From positions 96,979-160,978 of the forward strand of contig JAKUCV010000938.1 of the NCBI GenBank assembly GCA_028386065.3: a DNA stretch of 64,000 nucleotides, read 5' to 3'. The notes below the pieces were generated by a model that saw only the letters and a list, made by a program, of their open reading frames with translations, was not told the DNA's origin and did no database searches. Position numbers and translations under genes: made by a program. Origin of the DNA: Turnera subulata. Taxonomy: Eukaryota > Streptophyta > Magnoliopsida > Malpighiales > Passifloraceae. Numbering within the stretch: the first letter of the stretch is position 1; every line of letters begins with the position of its first letter. Shown here one piece after another: positions 32,416 to 42,978 of this stretch.

Positions 32416-35400
32416 ATGAATACACAACCGGCAAGCAGAACCACCTCATCCTTACCCTTACCCCCCATTTTTTATGGAGAAAATTACAATTATTGGGCTA
32501 TAAGGATGAAATCCTTTCTTGTAGCCAATGGCTTGTGGTTCTTAATTGAAGAGGGCTTTTCTGAAGAAGATGATATTGAAGAAATGTCGGTAAATCAATT
32601 AAGAACATATAATGAAAGACTGCAAAAACACAATACTGCAGTTTCATTTATGTTCTCATTGGTTTCAGAAGAAATTTTTCCTCTAATTGTTGGAGCTACA
32701 ACAGCCAAAGAAGCATGGGAGATCCTCGAGAAGCAATTCAGAGGTTCCAAGGAAACAAGGCAAATAAGAGTACAAGCCTTGAGAAGAGAATTCGAGATGC
32801 TGAAGATGTCAGAAGCTGAAACAATAAGGGAGTATGCTTCAAAAGCTCAAAGCATCGTCAATAAAATCAGGTTGTTTGGAGAAGTGATCCCGGAGGTCAG
32901 AGTAGTTGAGAAAATTCTCAACACCGTGGTTGGTAGATTTAAAGCAAAAGTAGTTGCAATTGAAGAATCAAGAGACATCACTCAGATGTCAGTTCCTGAA
33001 TTAGTTGGCAAGCTAGAGGCTCATGAGCAAAGACATGGGAGAAAGGCTGAAGCCGGAATTGAAAAGGCCTTCCAAGCCAAGCAGAAGAATGTCAACAACA
33101 AATTTGAAGTCAAGCAAAAACCGGAGAAGAGCACCAACAAGTACCAAAATGAAGCATCGAGTTCACAAACCAATTTTTCTCCTTGCAAATACTGTGGAAA
33201 AACAAACCACTTGGAGCAAAGGTGCTGGAAGAACAAGAAGTGTAATTTCTGTCATAGGATTGGACACATTGAATGCTTCTGCAGAGCTAAACAAAGTGGA
33301 GGAAATCAAGCACAACAACAAGTGCAAGAAAAACCACAGACAAGGCAACAAGCTCAACCTGTTGAAGGTAATCAACAAGAGTTCATGTTCATGGCAAGTG
33401 AGAGTTCAAAGAAGCAAGAAGAATGTGTGTGGTACATTGACAATGGCAGCACTAGTCACATGACGGGAAACTTAAAGTGGTTCGTGGACTTGGATGGATC
33501 AATCCTTGTGGAAGTCAAGACAGCTGATGGTGCCATTCTCAAGTCCAAAGGAAGAGGTACTGTTTCTATAAACTATGATGGAGTTGGTAAATTCATTAAA
33601 AATGTCTTGCTAGTTCCTGGATTTAAGCACAATCTTTTGAGTATGCCTCAAATGACTAAGAATGGGTACAAAGTAAACTTTGAAGATGATTGTTGTGTGA
33701 TCTCGGTGAATGGAAAAACAATTTGCAAAACAAAAATGAAGAACAATGCATTTCCTGTGAACATGAGCATGCATGATGAGATGGTGAACGAATGTGAAGT
33801 AGATGAAAGTGACTTGTGGCATAGAAGATATGGACATGCCAACTTGCACTCCTTGAAGCTTGCTGCACAAAAGGAGTATGTCAGAGATTTGCCACAAATA
33901 CAAATTCCTGAAAAAGTTTGTGAGCCATGTCAGTTGGGAAAGATGCATAGAGAATCATTCCCGGTTGCAACAGAAGGAAGAACCCTAGAGAAGCTGGAGT
34001 TGGTGCACACCGACCTTTGTGGCCCGATGCACACACCCTCCTTGAGTGGTAATATCTATTTCATGCTATTCATTGATGATCTAACACGCATGACCTGGAT
34101 TTACTTCCTGAAGAATAAATTGGCAACTCTGGAAATCTTCAAGAAATACAAGAGCATGGTGGAAACAGAAAGCAATTGTAGACTGAAGAAGCTGAGATCA
34201 GATAGAGGGGGAGAATTCATATCAAATGTGTTTGAAGAGTTCTGTAATTCGAATGGCATCCTTCATCAACTAACAGTACCATATTCTCCTCAACAAAATG
34301 GAGTAGTAGAGAGGAAGAATAGGACAGTGATGGAGATGGCAAGAAGCATGCTTGCAGAGAAGAAGCTTCCTCAAAATTTTTGGGCAGAAGCCACCGACAC
34401 TGCTATGTATCTCATCAACAGGCTCCCAACAAAGTCAATTGATGGGATGACTCCCATTGAAGCATGGACTGGTAAGAAACCAACAGTTAAGCACTTTAAA
34501 GTGTTTGGCTCTCTTTGCTATGTTCATGTTCCAGATGAAAAGAGAAGAAAGCTGGATTACAAAGCTGAAAGAGGAATATTTCTGGGATATAGTAGTCAAT
34601 CCAAAGGCTACAGGGTATTCATGGTTGACAATGAGAGGGTAATTACCTCAAGGGATGTAAGAGTGGATGAAGATGCTTATTGGGATTGAAAAGAAAAGAA
34701 GGTGATGAAGAACAATCCCAGTGATGCAGCTGAAGAAGAAGATCAAGTACAAGAAGATCATCCTCTAAATGAAGAGGATTATGACTCAGACACACCTCCA
34801 ATGAAGGTTAGAACACTTGCTGATGTTTATGTGAGATGCCATTGTGTAGAAGCAGAGCCACATTGTTATGAAGAGGCAACAAATCAAGAGCATTGAAAAA
34901 GAGCCATGGAAGAAGAAATCAGCATGATCAACAAGAATCAAACTTGAGAGTTAGTTACAAGGCCTGGAAATCAAAAGATAATTGGAGTCAAATGGGTGTT
35001 TCGCACAAAGATGAATCCTGATGGCACAATCTCCAAATTCAAAGCAAGGCTAGTGGTCAAAGGCTATGCACAACAATATGGCCTTGATTATCTTGAGACA
35101 TTTGCACCGGTGGCACGCCTCGACATAATTAGACTGCTCTTAACAATTTCAGCTCAAAACAAATGGAAGGTATTCCACTTAGATGTGAAGTCTGCATTTC
35201 TAAATGGAATTTTAGAAGAAGAAGTCTACATTGAGCAACCTAAAGGGTTCATTGTTGAAGGAAAGGAAGTCATGTCTACAAGTTGAAGAAAGCTCTCTAT
35301 GGACTGAAACAGGCTCCGAGAGCTTGGTATAGTCGCATGGACAACCACTTCATTCAACAAGGATTCAAGAGAAGTGAAAGTGAGGCAACATTGTATGTGA

Positions 35401-36401
35401 AAGGAAACTCAAGTAATGATTTGATCATAGTCTCCCTCTATGTTGATGACATGCTAATAACCGGAGCAAATCACAGCAAAATTTCGGTTTTCAAAACTGA
35501 AATGATGAAAGAATTTGAAATGTCCGATTTGGGATTGATGCACTACTTCCTTGGAATGGAGGTGATGCAAAGTGATGAAGGTATTATGATCTCTCAGAAG
35601 AGATATGCAGAAACTATCCTGAAGAAATTCAAGATGGACTCTTGCAATCCAGCGCCAACTCCATTGATTCAAAACACCAAGCTTGCAAAGAATGGAGATG
35701 AAGAAGATGCAGAAATTGGAGTGTTCAGGAGCTATGTAGGAAGTTTGCTGTACCTCACAGCAACTCGGCCTGACTTACTGTTTGCAACCAACTTGCTGTC
35801 AAGGTTTCTAAATGCTCCTAAGAAGAGTCATGCAGCTGTGATGAAGAGAGTGCTCAGGTATGTTAAAGGCACTACTGATCTTGGTCTTCATTACAGCTCA
35901 TTTGAAAATGCAAAGTTGAAGGCATATTGTGATAGTGATTGGGCTGGAAGTGTAGATGACATGAAAAGCACAACAGGTTATGTTTTCTTGCTTGGTTCAA
36001 ATGCATTTTCGTGGTGTTCCAAGAAACAAACTGTTGTTGCTCAATCCACAGCTGAGGCAGAGTATCTTGCTGTTGCTTCAACTGTAAATCAAGTTATTTG
36101 GTTCAGAAAAATCATGTCAGATTTGAAGATGGAGCAAGAAGAACCCATGGAGCTATTCTGTGACAATCAGTCCGGCATTGCGATGATTAAGAATCCAATT
36201 GATCATGGAAGGACAAAGCATTTCAAGATTAGATTCCATGTTATTCGAGAAGCTGAAAATGAAGGAGATGTTCAAGTCTTGTTTTGCTCCTCCGAAAATC
36301 AATTGGCAGACCTGTTCACAAAGCCTTTGCCCAAGAACAGGTTTGAATTGTTGAAGACCATGATGAACATGAAGAATAGCCTGATCAAGGGGGAGTGTTG
36401 A
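32416..36401 (+). pseudogene. copia gag-pol polyprotein, lightly damaged
   Basis: Gag with UBN2-like start (YGENYNYWAIRMKSFL), two zinc knuckles (CKYCGKTNHLEQRC near residue 257, CNFCHRIGHIECFC near 276), protease DNGSTSHM, GAG-pre-integrase (LWHRRYGHANL), integrase (HTDLCGPM, RSDRGGEF, the E of NGVVERKNR), RT (YVDDMLITG), RNase H (YCDSDWAGS and STAEAEY). Damage is slight: TGA at 34687, 34894 and 34945, the last two at expected Trp positions (TGG to TGA), and a one-base loss near 35268 that moves the frame before [17 protein letters not shown]. Integrase and RT motifs remain readable. It is a recent insertion but not autonomous as it stands. Confidence 0.92.
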
Positions 36402-37092
36402 TTGAAGTGATCAAGCTGTAAAGCTAAGTGTTAGTGGAGCTGTTAGTGTGTGATCAAGCTGTAAGTTGACCCTACTCAATTATTCAAGAATGTTAGTTGG
36501 AGTTGATTATTGTGTTGTGTTAGTGCAATCCTGAGTGTTGCCTGAATTGTATTGTTTTCACTAAGTATTGTTTCATTATGAGCATCTTGGGAAAAGATAG
36601 TGTGAGTTGTCATGTTTAGTGGGTTTATGAGCTGTCAAAGCTGTATTATAGGCTGGTTTTCTGCCTATAAATTTGAGTCTTGTAATCAGTTTTAATCAAG
36701 TGAAATAAGAGTGCATTGAGTGTGTTTCACTTCACAAAGTGTTTCTTAGTTTGTTCATTGAGTGTACAAGCCTAAAGATTGAGTGAATTGAGAGAAAACC
36801 AATTGAAAAGTAACCCAGAAAATCAGTTTTGTGTTTTTGCAGAATTTTGGAAATTCTAGAATTTCATTGTAGTAAACATCGATGTTTTGTTTTAAACATC
36901 GATGTTTTAACTGTTCTGCCCAAAAATTTGAAGTTTCCGAATCATCTAAACATCGATGTTTTGATTCAAACATCGATGTTCTAGCTGTTCGGCAGTTTAT
37001 TTGAAGTTTCCGAATCATCACAACATCGATGTTTTGAGTTCAACATCGATTTCTTGTGATTAATCTGAAGAATTTGAAGATCAAAGCCAACA
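36396..37092 (+). repeat. 3' LTR of the copia element
   Basis: 697 bp, matches 31642-32319 with an additional TTTTGTTTTAAACATCGATG-like unit near 36888. Confidence 0.9.
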
Positions 37093-37097
37093 GAGTA
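37093..37097. repeat. target-site duplication GAGTA (right)
   Basis: Identical to 31637-31641. Confidence 0.9.
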
Positions 37098-38487
37098 TAG
37101 GTCTTGGACAGGCAGAAGCACTACGCAAGTAACTGATTGCGTCTCGACTAACCCAAAGAGGATTATCATCACTAGGAAATATTGCAACTTCAAAGTCTTC
37201 AATCTTTTCAAGCGACAAGGTTGATGCTTCAACAGTTCGGGAGATGCCAGAGTTAAAATCTAGACAATGAGAAGAGAAGTATCAAATAAGATGTGTTAGT
37301 CAACAGATGTGTCACTAATTAATGTATCTCTAAACTTGAAATAAAGTTAACTTTTGCTGGAAAATATGATGTTACCTCAAGCGAAAGGCAGTTCAGTCTG
37401 ATGCAATTTACATTCTTGAGCACTTTCAACATGTTGAACAAGTTGCGACTGGCATCCTTCCGGTGCTCTTTAGATTTTGCAGGGACTGTTTTTGCAGAAA
37501 TATTTGCCTCTTGCAGAAAAGGTAGAAAGCTTTCTGATAAATCCGCTGGGAGCCTGTAATAGTACCTGAAGACCTCAAGTTTTGGTGCATAGATTTCCAC
37601 CTTGTACTCGCTATTAAACACGTCGTCAAGTGTCAAGCTTTGAAGTTGAGGTGCCGACATCTTGAAGAGCTCAGGTTTTGCAAAGTAGCACTCAATCAAG
37701 CACAAATGCTTCAAGTTAGGGCATCCGCCAAACAGATCGAGGAACTCATAATGACGAGGAGCGTAATCCCTGCCATCCACTACTCTATAAAACGTGCAAT
37801 TATATAGGTGTAAACAGTGAGTGTTTCAAATCCAATCAGTTCCGGTGAAATGAGAACTTGGATTCTTTTCAGCCGCAGGCATGTCAGTGTTCTGCATTGA
37901 AGAAGTGTATCTGGTAATCTAAAGTCTGCAAGAGTATCTAAACTAAGCTCCTCAACCCCGTGATGCGTAGCGAAATTTACCGCCACATAGGCCAAAGATT
38001 GGGACGGATTTGATGCAGTAGGATATGTCTTCCTTAAGCACTCATCAGCCATAAGTCGATACCATTTCTCATCTGATAAACCCATCTTCCACAAACACTC
38101 ATCAGCCGTAAATTGACACATTTTCTCATCTGATAAACCCATCTTCCTCAAACACTCATCAGCCATAAATTGGCACATTCTGTCATATGATATGCTAAAC
38201 TTTCTCACCCTTAACTTGTCATCGCGCTTTACCAGCGAGTTAAGCACGAATTTAGGGAACTTATGCTGTGATCTTCTAAACAGACCGCTGTCTGATCCGT
38301 CGAAATTCAAGTCAGGAAGAGTAGTCCAGAGGTTTCTCCATCTCTTAGAGAGCACAGAGGTTTCAATTGCTTGCTTTGTTTCAAGGAAGCAAAGGATCTG
38401 TCGGAGGATGTCATCTGATAGATCATCAAGTGATCTTACTGCACACTTCCTTGCAACTCTTTCTTTGGTTTTATGATGTCTTTCCAT
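37098..38487 (-). pseudogene. F-box/LRR protein gene, frameshifted and cut by a copia element
   Basis: Exon 1 (38487 to 37376) encodes an N-terminal F-box (about residues 18-63: LDDLSDDILRQILCFLETKQ ... SKRWRNLWTTLPDL) and LRR2-type repeats (TLTCLRLKRIQV, CPNLKHLCLIECYF). Such proteins act as substrate receptors of SCF ubiquitin ligases. A one-base loss near 37812 shifts the frame: one frame stops after IARFIE while the other continues as VDGRDYAPRHYEFLDLF. A 116-bp intron (37375-37260, GTAAC...TAG) fits; exon 2 then reads ILTLASPELLKHQPCRLKRL, typical of these proteins, and ends at the copia insertion. Residues 103-153 are three copies of a 19-residue unit. The FBD domain, if it existed, is lost. 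Confidence 0.8.
38030..38185 (-). repeat. in-frame 57-bp tandem repeat in the F-box gene
   Basis: Nearly three copies encode MCQFMADECLRKMGLSDEK, with variants (MCQFTADECLWKMGLSDEK, WYRLMADECLRK). The frame is preserved. Confidence 0.9.
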
Positions 38488-39242
38488 TCTCTCAGCATTG
38501 GTGAGGAGTAAATTAAACTCCCATAATCAATCAAAATCAAATTAGTAATATAGGTATATATAGAATAATAAACCAAACCTTCAAACAGAAATAATAAAAA
38601 AAAGAAACAAAATCAAGACTACCCTAGATACACGTTCTAAGAACTGTTCTTTAATCTTTTTTTAATTGTTTTCTTTAATGTTTTCAATATATCAAATAAC
38701 GTACAAACCGCAATCCATACACGAAACATGATACTACAATTAAATTGATTGAATAACTAAACCGAAGAATGGCAATCTTGACATACCTGTTGCTTCTGCG
38801 ATTCTGAAGGAATGGCTATGTCGTTGTTGTTTTTTTTTTTTTCTTGTTCTTCTCTGATCTCTCTCTCGAGTTTTTTGTTTCTCTATTTGTTTGCTGTGCA
38901 AATCCGTGTGTTATTCTAAAAGATATAAGAGGCTGTGCGGTTCTTAGATACAAGGCAATCGCCTTTATATTACGCAGAAATTGTTAAATAGGCCACCGAC
39001 TATATAATTTTGAGTTTTTTTTTTTCTGTTTGCAATATTTCTAATTTTTATTTTTGAGGTTATTTTTTAAGAATCAATTTGTACAATACAGTATTTTTTT
39101 TTTGTTAATAATCGAAAAGAGAATGGAAATTATTGTTATTGTGTAACAATCACTTGCAACATTTTATTTCAGAAGCAACAAAAAGAGGATTATTCTACTT
39201 ATTGGCTCATATAATGAATAGCCAGTTCCAGTTGAACATAAT
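38488..39242 (-). promoter_or_regulatory. leader and upstream region of the F-box gene; 3' flank of the next subtilase
   Basis: On the minus strand a CT-rich leader (about 38900 to 38787) ends at CAACAG/GTATGT, a good splice donor. The leader probably contains an intron running to just upstream of the ATG at 38487. A TATA-like TCTTATATC lies near 38918. No other gene is present up to 39242. Confidence 0.45.
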
Positions 39243-41483
39243 CTACTGGAAGACAACAGCAAGTGGAGATCTAACAACATGCAGATCAGTAGAAACCCAG
39301 TACAGGTATCCTTGAACCAAAGAACCAGTAGTGCCAGAAACCTTGGTAAATGTCACAGAGTATGTTGCGTATTTAATGGCACTAGAGAACTTGATGGTCG
39401 AAGGTGTTACCGTAACATCAACCCCCTCTGGTGCAACAATCCGAACATCGTAGGATGACTCGACAGGGCCAACATTTGTTACTGTTCTTGTGTAGGTTTG
39501 TGGAGTAGACCCCAAACGCAATGAGAATGAAGGGTAGTTTAACTGAGCTTCAGGTATGGAGGAAGCATTTGAGCATTCCACTTTGTTTCCCACAATGATC
39601 TCTATTGCTGTGTCATTGTAACCCAAACCACATAGGTAACGGATGTAATCGGCAGGCTGGATATCGTACACAAACCCGGGATCATCAGCTCTTGGTGGGT
39701 AGACATGGCCTGCACCAGTGGCAAATATATCAGCTGGTGCGAAGAATTGATCACTGATGGGGTTTCCTCCAAGGTTGGTTATGTTAGCAGTAGTGATGAT
39801 TGCGGATTTGATGGCTGCAGGTGACCAGTCGGGGTGTGAGCTCTTGAGCAATGCCGCAGTGCCGGCAAGATGAGGGCAGGCCATTGAGGTGCCAGAGAGC
39901 AACGTGAAGTAGGATTTTGTCAAGCTGCTGTATGGCCATCCAGCTAGAATGTCCACGCCAGGGCCTAGAATGTCAGGTTTCAGGATCCCAGGACTTGCCA
40001 AGCTAGGGCCTCTTGAGGAGAAGTCAGCAACCTGAGGAGCATATGGCACACCATAGACAGTACCTTTGAAAATAATGGTAGCCATTGGGGAAGAAGTGTA
40101 GTTCAGATAGGATTTGATACTCAAGCCATCCCCATAATTGACATTTGATGCAGGTAGCACATATTCATAAGCTGAGGTGACGTTGCCATAGTCCTTATCA
40201 TTCGCAAGAATCATTGCAGCACCACCAGCATCCTTGACTTCTTGACCATCAGTGAATCCATCACAGACTACAATCTTCCCTGCAACATCAAAATCTCTCA
40301 AAGAACCTTGTTGGCAGAATGCAGCAGAAGAGTTACCACTGGCACCGGGATAAACAAGTGGCAATAAAGCAGAAGAGAAATTTTGTGGTTGGTAAAAGGA
40401 TTGGCCATCAAATTCTGCATTGTTTCCCAGCACCACTGTTGCTCTGATTTCTCTATCAACAGTGCTAGCTCCTACAGTTAAGATCCATGGGGCATCATTT
40501 GACAATGATTTACCTTCTGGACCTGAATTTCCAGCAGCACAGCTCACAAAGGCACCCTTTTGTATTGCACCGAATGCCCCTACTGCAATCGGATTCTCGT
40601 AGAAATATTTCTGTGGTCCATATCCCAGGGATAGTGAAAGAACATCAGCACCATCCTCCACTGCAGCGTCCATTCCAGCTAATACATCACTTTCGGTGCA
40701 AAAACCACCAGCGTCACAGACTTGGTAAATTGCTAAGTGAGCTAAAGGTGCCATGCCAATTGCAGTTCCATTAAGCTGCCCCCCATAATTAACACCAGGG
40801 ACTGCACTTCCAGCAGCTGTACTGGCCGTGTGTGTTCCATGTCCATGTCCATCAACTGGGGGCTTCCCAGGTGAAACATAGCTTCTTGCACCAATGACCT
40901 TGTTATTACAGATTGTGCTGTTGAATTTACATGTCCCTTTCCATTTTGCAGGAGGTGGAGGCATTTCTGAATCCGTAAAGGAGGGGTGATTAGGAGTTAT
41001 TCCGGTGTCCATAAGTGCAATGACCATCCCCTTCCCATAATTTGAATGATTCCAGAATCCAGTGTTCTGTTGCAGTCCAAGAAAGTTGGGAGTATGAGTT
41101 GTATGTATACGCAATACCTTCTGGGGTTGCGCAGAAATGAACCCTTCCTTGTTTTGCATCGCCTTTGCTTCAGCTGCTGTAAGTTTTGCTGCAAAACCAG
41201 TTGCTACATTGCGGTAGGAGTATACCAGTCTATCCTGGCTTGAGCTCAAGGTTGCTGCCTGCAAATAATACCTGTACAAGGCCTCTAAGTCTGCGGTTTC
41301 TTGGGACATGCCCTCTGGTTTCCTGACAAAGACAATGTATGTTTCTAAATTGTGATCCACCTCTGGTGAACTCACTATTCTCTCAGCGGTTGCTTGTCTG
41401 TTGCTTAACATGAGAAGGGAAATATGAACTAGCAAAATAATGATCCTCATGACTGGCAAATTTTTGCAGTTTGGTTTTCCCAT
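39243..41483 (-). CDS. subtilisin-like serine protease, complete
   Basis: 746 codons, intronless. Signal peptide (about 1-33, IIILLVHISLLMLS), I9 propeptide (about 47-132), S8 domain with Asp159 (ALMDTGITPNHPSF), His215 (GHGHGTHTAS), Asn319 (AAGNSGP) and Ser533 (SGTSMACPH), PA insertion (about 365-470), C-terminal fibronectin-III-like domain to VVFQ. All catalytic residues are present, so an active secreted protease is expected. The ATG at 41483 (MGKPNCKNLP) is shared with the next paralogue and lies about 60 bp from a TATA box. It is much closer to the genes at 42979 and 49160 than to that at 1815, which points to later local duplications. Confidence 0.95.
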   Translation of the reverse strand: MGKPNCKNLPVMRIIILLVHISLLMLSNRQATAERIVSSPEVDHNLETYIVFVRKPEGMSQETADLEALYRYYLQAATLSSSQDRLVYSYRNVATGFAAKLTAAEAKAMQNKEGFISAQPQKVLRIHTTHTPNFLGLQQNTGFWNHSNYGKGMVIALMDTGITPNHPSFTDSEMPPPPAKWKGTCKFNSTICNNKVIGARSYVSPGKPPVDGHGHGTHTASTAAGSAVPGVNYGGQLNGTAIGMAPLAHLAIYQVCDAGGFCTESDVLAGMDAAVEDGADVLSLSLGYGPQKYFYENPIAVGAFGAIQKGAFVSCAAGNSGPEGKSLSNDAPWILTVGASTVDREIRATVVLGNNAEFDGQSFYQPQNFSSALLPLVYPGASGNSSAAFCQQGSLRDFDVAGKIVVCDGFTDGQEVKDAGGAAMILANDKDYGNVTSAYEYVLPASNVNYGDGLSIKSYLNYTSSPMATIIFKGTVYGVPYAPQVADFSSRGPSLASPGILKPDILGPGVDILAGWPYSSLTKSYFTLLSGTSMACPHLAGTAALLKSSHPDWSPAAIKSAIITTANITNLGGNPISDQFFAPADIFATGAGHVYPPRADDPGFVYDIQPADYIRYLCGLGYNDTAIEIIVGNKVECSNASSIPEAQLNYPSFSLRLGSTPQTYTRTVTNVGPVESSYDVRIVAPEGVDVTVTPSTIKFSSAIKYATYSVTFTKVSGTTGSLVQGYLYWVSTDLHVVRSPLAVVFQ

Positions 41484-41540
41484 AATATTGTAAAAAGCAG
41501 AACAACCAAACTGCTGGTACTTTGGCTACTCTCTTCAATC

Positions 41541-41548
41541 TTTATACA
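41541..41548 (-). promoter_or_regulatory. TATA box of the subtilase at 39243-41483
   Basis: The minus strand reads TATGTATAAAG, about 60 bp upstream of the ATG. Confidence 0.6.
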
Positions 41549-42978
41549 TATACAGCTAGCAGTATACAGAGGTAAGCAGGGAAATTGAGAAGGAAATATC
41601 ACTAATTGCCGGCTTGCATAGAAGTCAGAGACATTTTGGATCTTTTTTGCTTGATTCCTAATGAAATGCCCTAGCTGGCACCAGCGAACAAGACATTGGA
41701 GTTCCTACAAGGTGTTTGCCTATAGAATACAGCTCAATATAAAACTTGTCCTTGCGGATACAATCCAATATAAAAATTTCTGCATTAGGATCCCCGCCAT
41801 GTATTGAACAGACTAAAGAAATGAACCCTCAAACTCATGGTCATTTTCTTACCAATTTCCTTGCATTGTAACAGATGGAGACAATCTTTGCCTAGTCGTT
41901 GTGTTTACCAAGAAATAATTAAAACCCTTTTGAGTTCTTAAAGATTTCTGTAACGGTTTTTACAGAGAACGAAAAGGGATAGAACCTCGCCTAGCAGGAG
42001 ACAACCTTTGTTTTTTCTTTTCTTGTCTTGGACAACCCGCAGTCTGGTTGGCTGAGGTTGCAGCATGTTAGCTTGGTGTCTCCAATCCAAACATTGTATT
42101 GATGCCTCTTTCTACTTTGCCTTTAACTATACAAACTCAAAACTTAGAAAAAATGGGATTGTGTGAGGGAGGGTTTTGAAGTACTGGTTCTAATAGAATA
42201 AGTTAGACACTAATTAGGATGCGAACACATCATGATTTCACCCTTTCTAGATTCTTTTGGATGGTTCAGTAACTAGATATCATTAGACCTTTCTATGTAT
42301 TCTCCAAACTAGAATCAAATGTATGCCTAACAAGCTGCAACCTCATAAATTTTCGACTAAAGAAATCTAGCTATCATCAATTCGTAAAACCTTTTTTTTT
42401 TCTTGCATATTTTTCTTGTTGTCCATCAGGTTGATCTTAATAAAGGACAATTTCCCCTTGCAAAGCCAAACAAAATCTATCCATAGAGGATTACTCATGA
42501 ACATTTCAAACAGGTCTACAGAGCATAGCTAGGGGACAACCAAAGGTGCTGTTTTCTTGATTTCTTCCCCTTTACTTTTGTTTCTTTTTCTTGTCCAAAC
42601 ATCCAAAACAAATTTTGTTTCTTTTTCTTGTCCTAAAGTACCAGATTGTCCAGGACTCCTATCTAGTACCCCAGCTTAAGCAGGATATATCTCACGCATA
42701 GAGTTTTGTTAGAAAATAAAGTATTGGAAAAAAGAGATTCAAGAAAAGGAAATTGTCTAACAATCAGTTGACAATTTTCATTTAGTACGAGGAACAACTT
42801 GAAGATCCTACGCCTTACAGGATACATAAGTAGACTTTTGATACGTTAAATGGAAAAAGAGACAAACAGTTGTATAACAAATCTGAGGTTATATTTTATT
42901 TCCCAAGCAAACTACTAGAGAATTCGACTTCGAGTCACATATAACGGATCCTTGAAAGCCATTTCCAGTTGAGAATAT
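41549..42978. other. subtilase upstream region, part of a tandem duplication unit; no gene
   Basis: 41595-41665 matches the blocks upstream of the other subtilases (TTGCATAGAAGTCAGAGACATTT in part). 41935-42010 (ending GCAGGAGACAACCTTTG) matches 48050-48066 and 59805-59815. 42400-42540 (CAGGTTGATCTTAATAAAGG onward) matches 48830-48960. The duplication therefore included more than 1 kb of upstream DNA. No ORF is supportable. Confidence 0.6.

Larger units (their letters stand above)
31642..37092 (+). mobile_element. Ty1/copia retrotransposon, almost complete
   Basis: 5' LTR 31642-32319 (678 bp), primer-binding site TTGGTAGCAGAGCAGG at 32321, gag-pol 32416-36401, polypurine AAGGGGGAG just before the 3' LTR 36396-37092 (697 bp), and TSD GAGTA on both sides. 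The LTRs are highly similar; the length difference is mainly an extra CATCGATG palindrome in the 3' LTR. It lies inside exon 2 of the F-box gene on the opposite strand. Confidence 0.95.

Noticed and set aside
38341..38409. CRISPR-like or satellite interpretation of short repeats in the window (28341, 38030, 50262)
   Set aside because: Copy number is two to four, spacing and context are those of local tandem duplication in plant DNA, and there are no cas genes.
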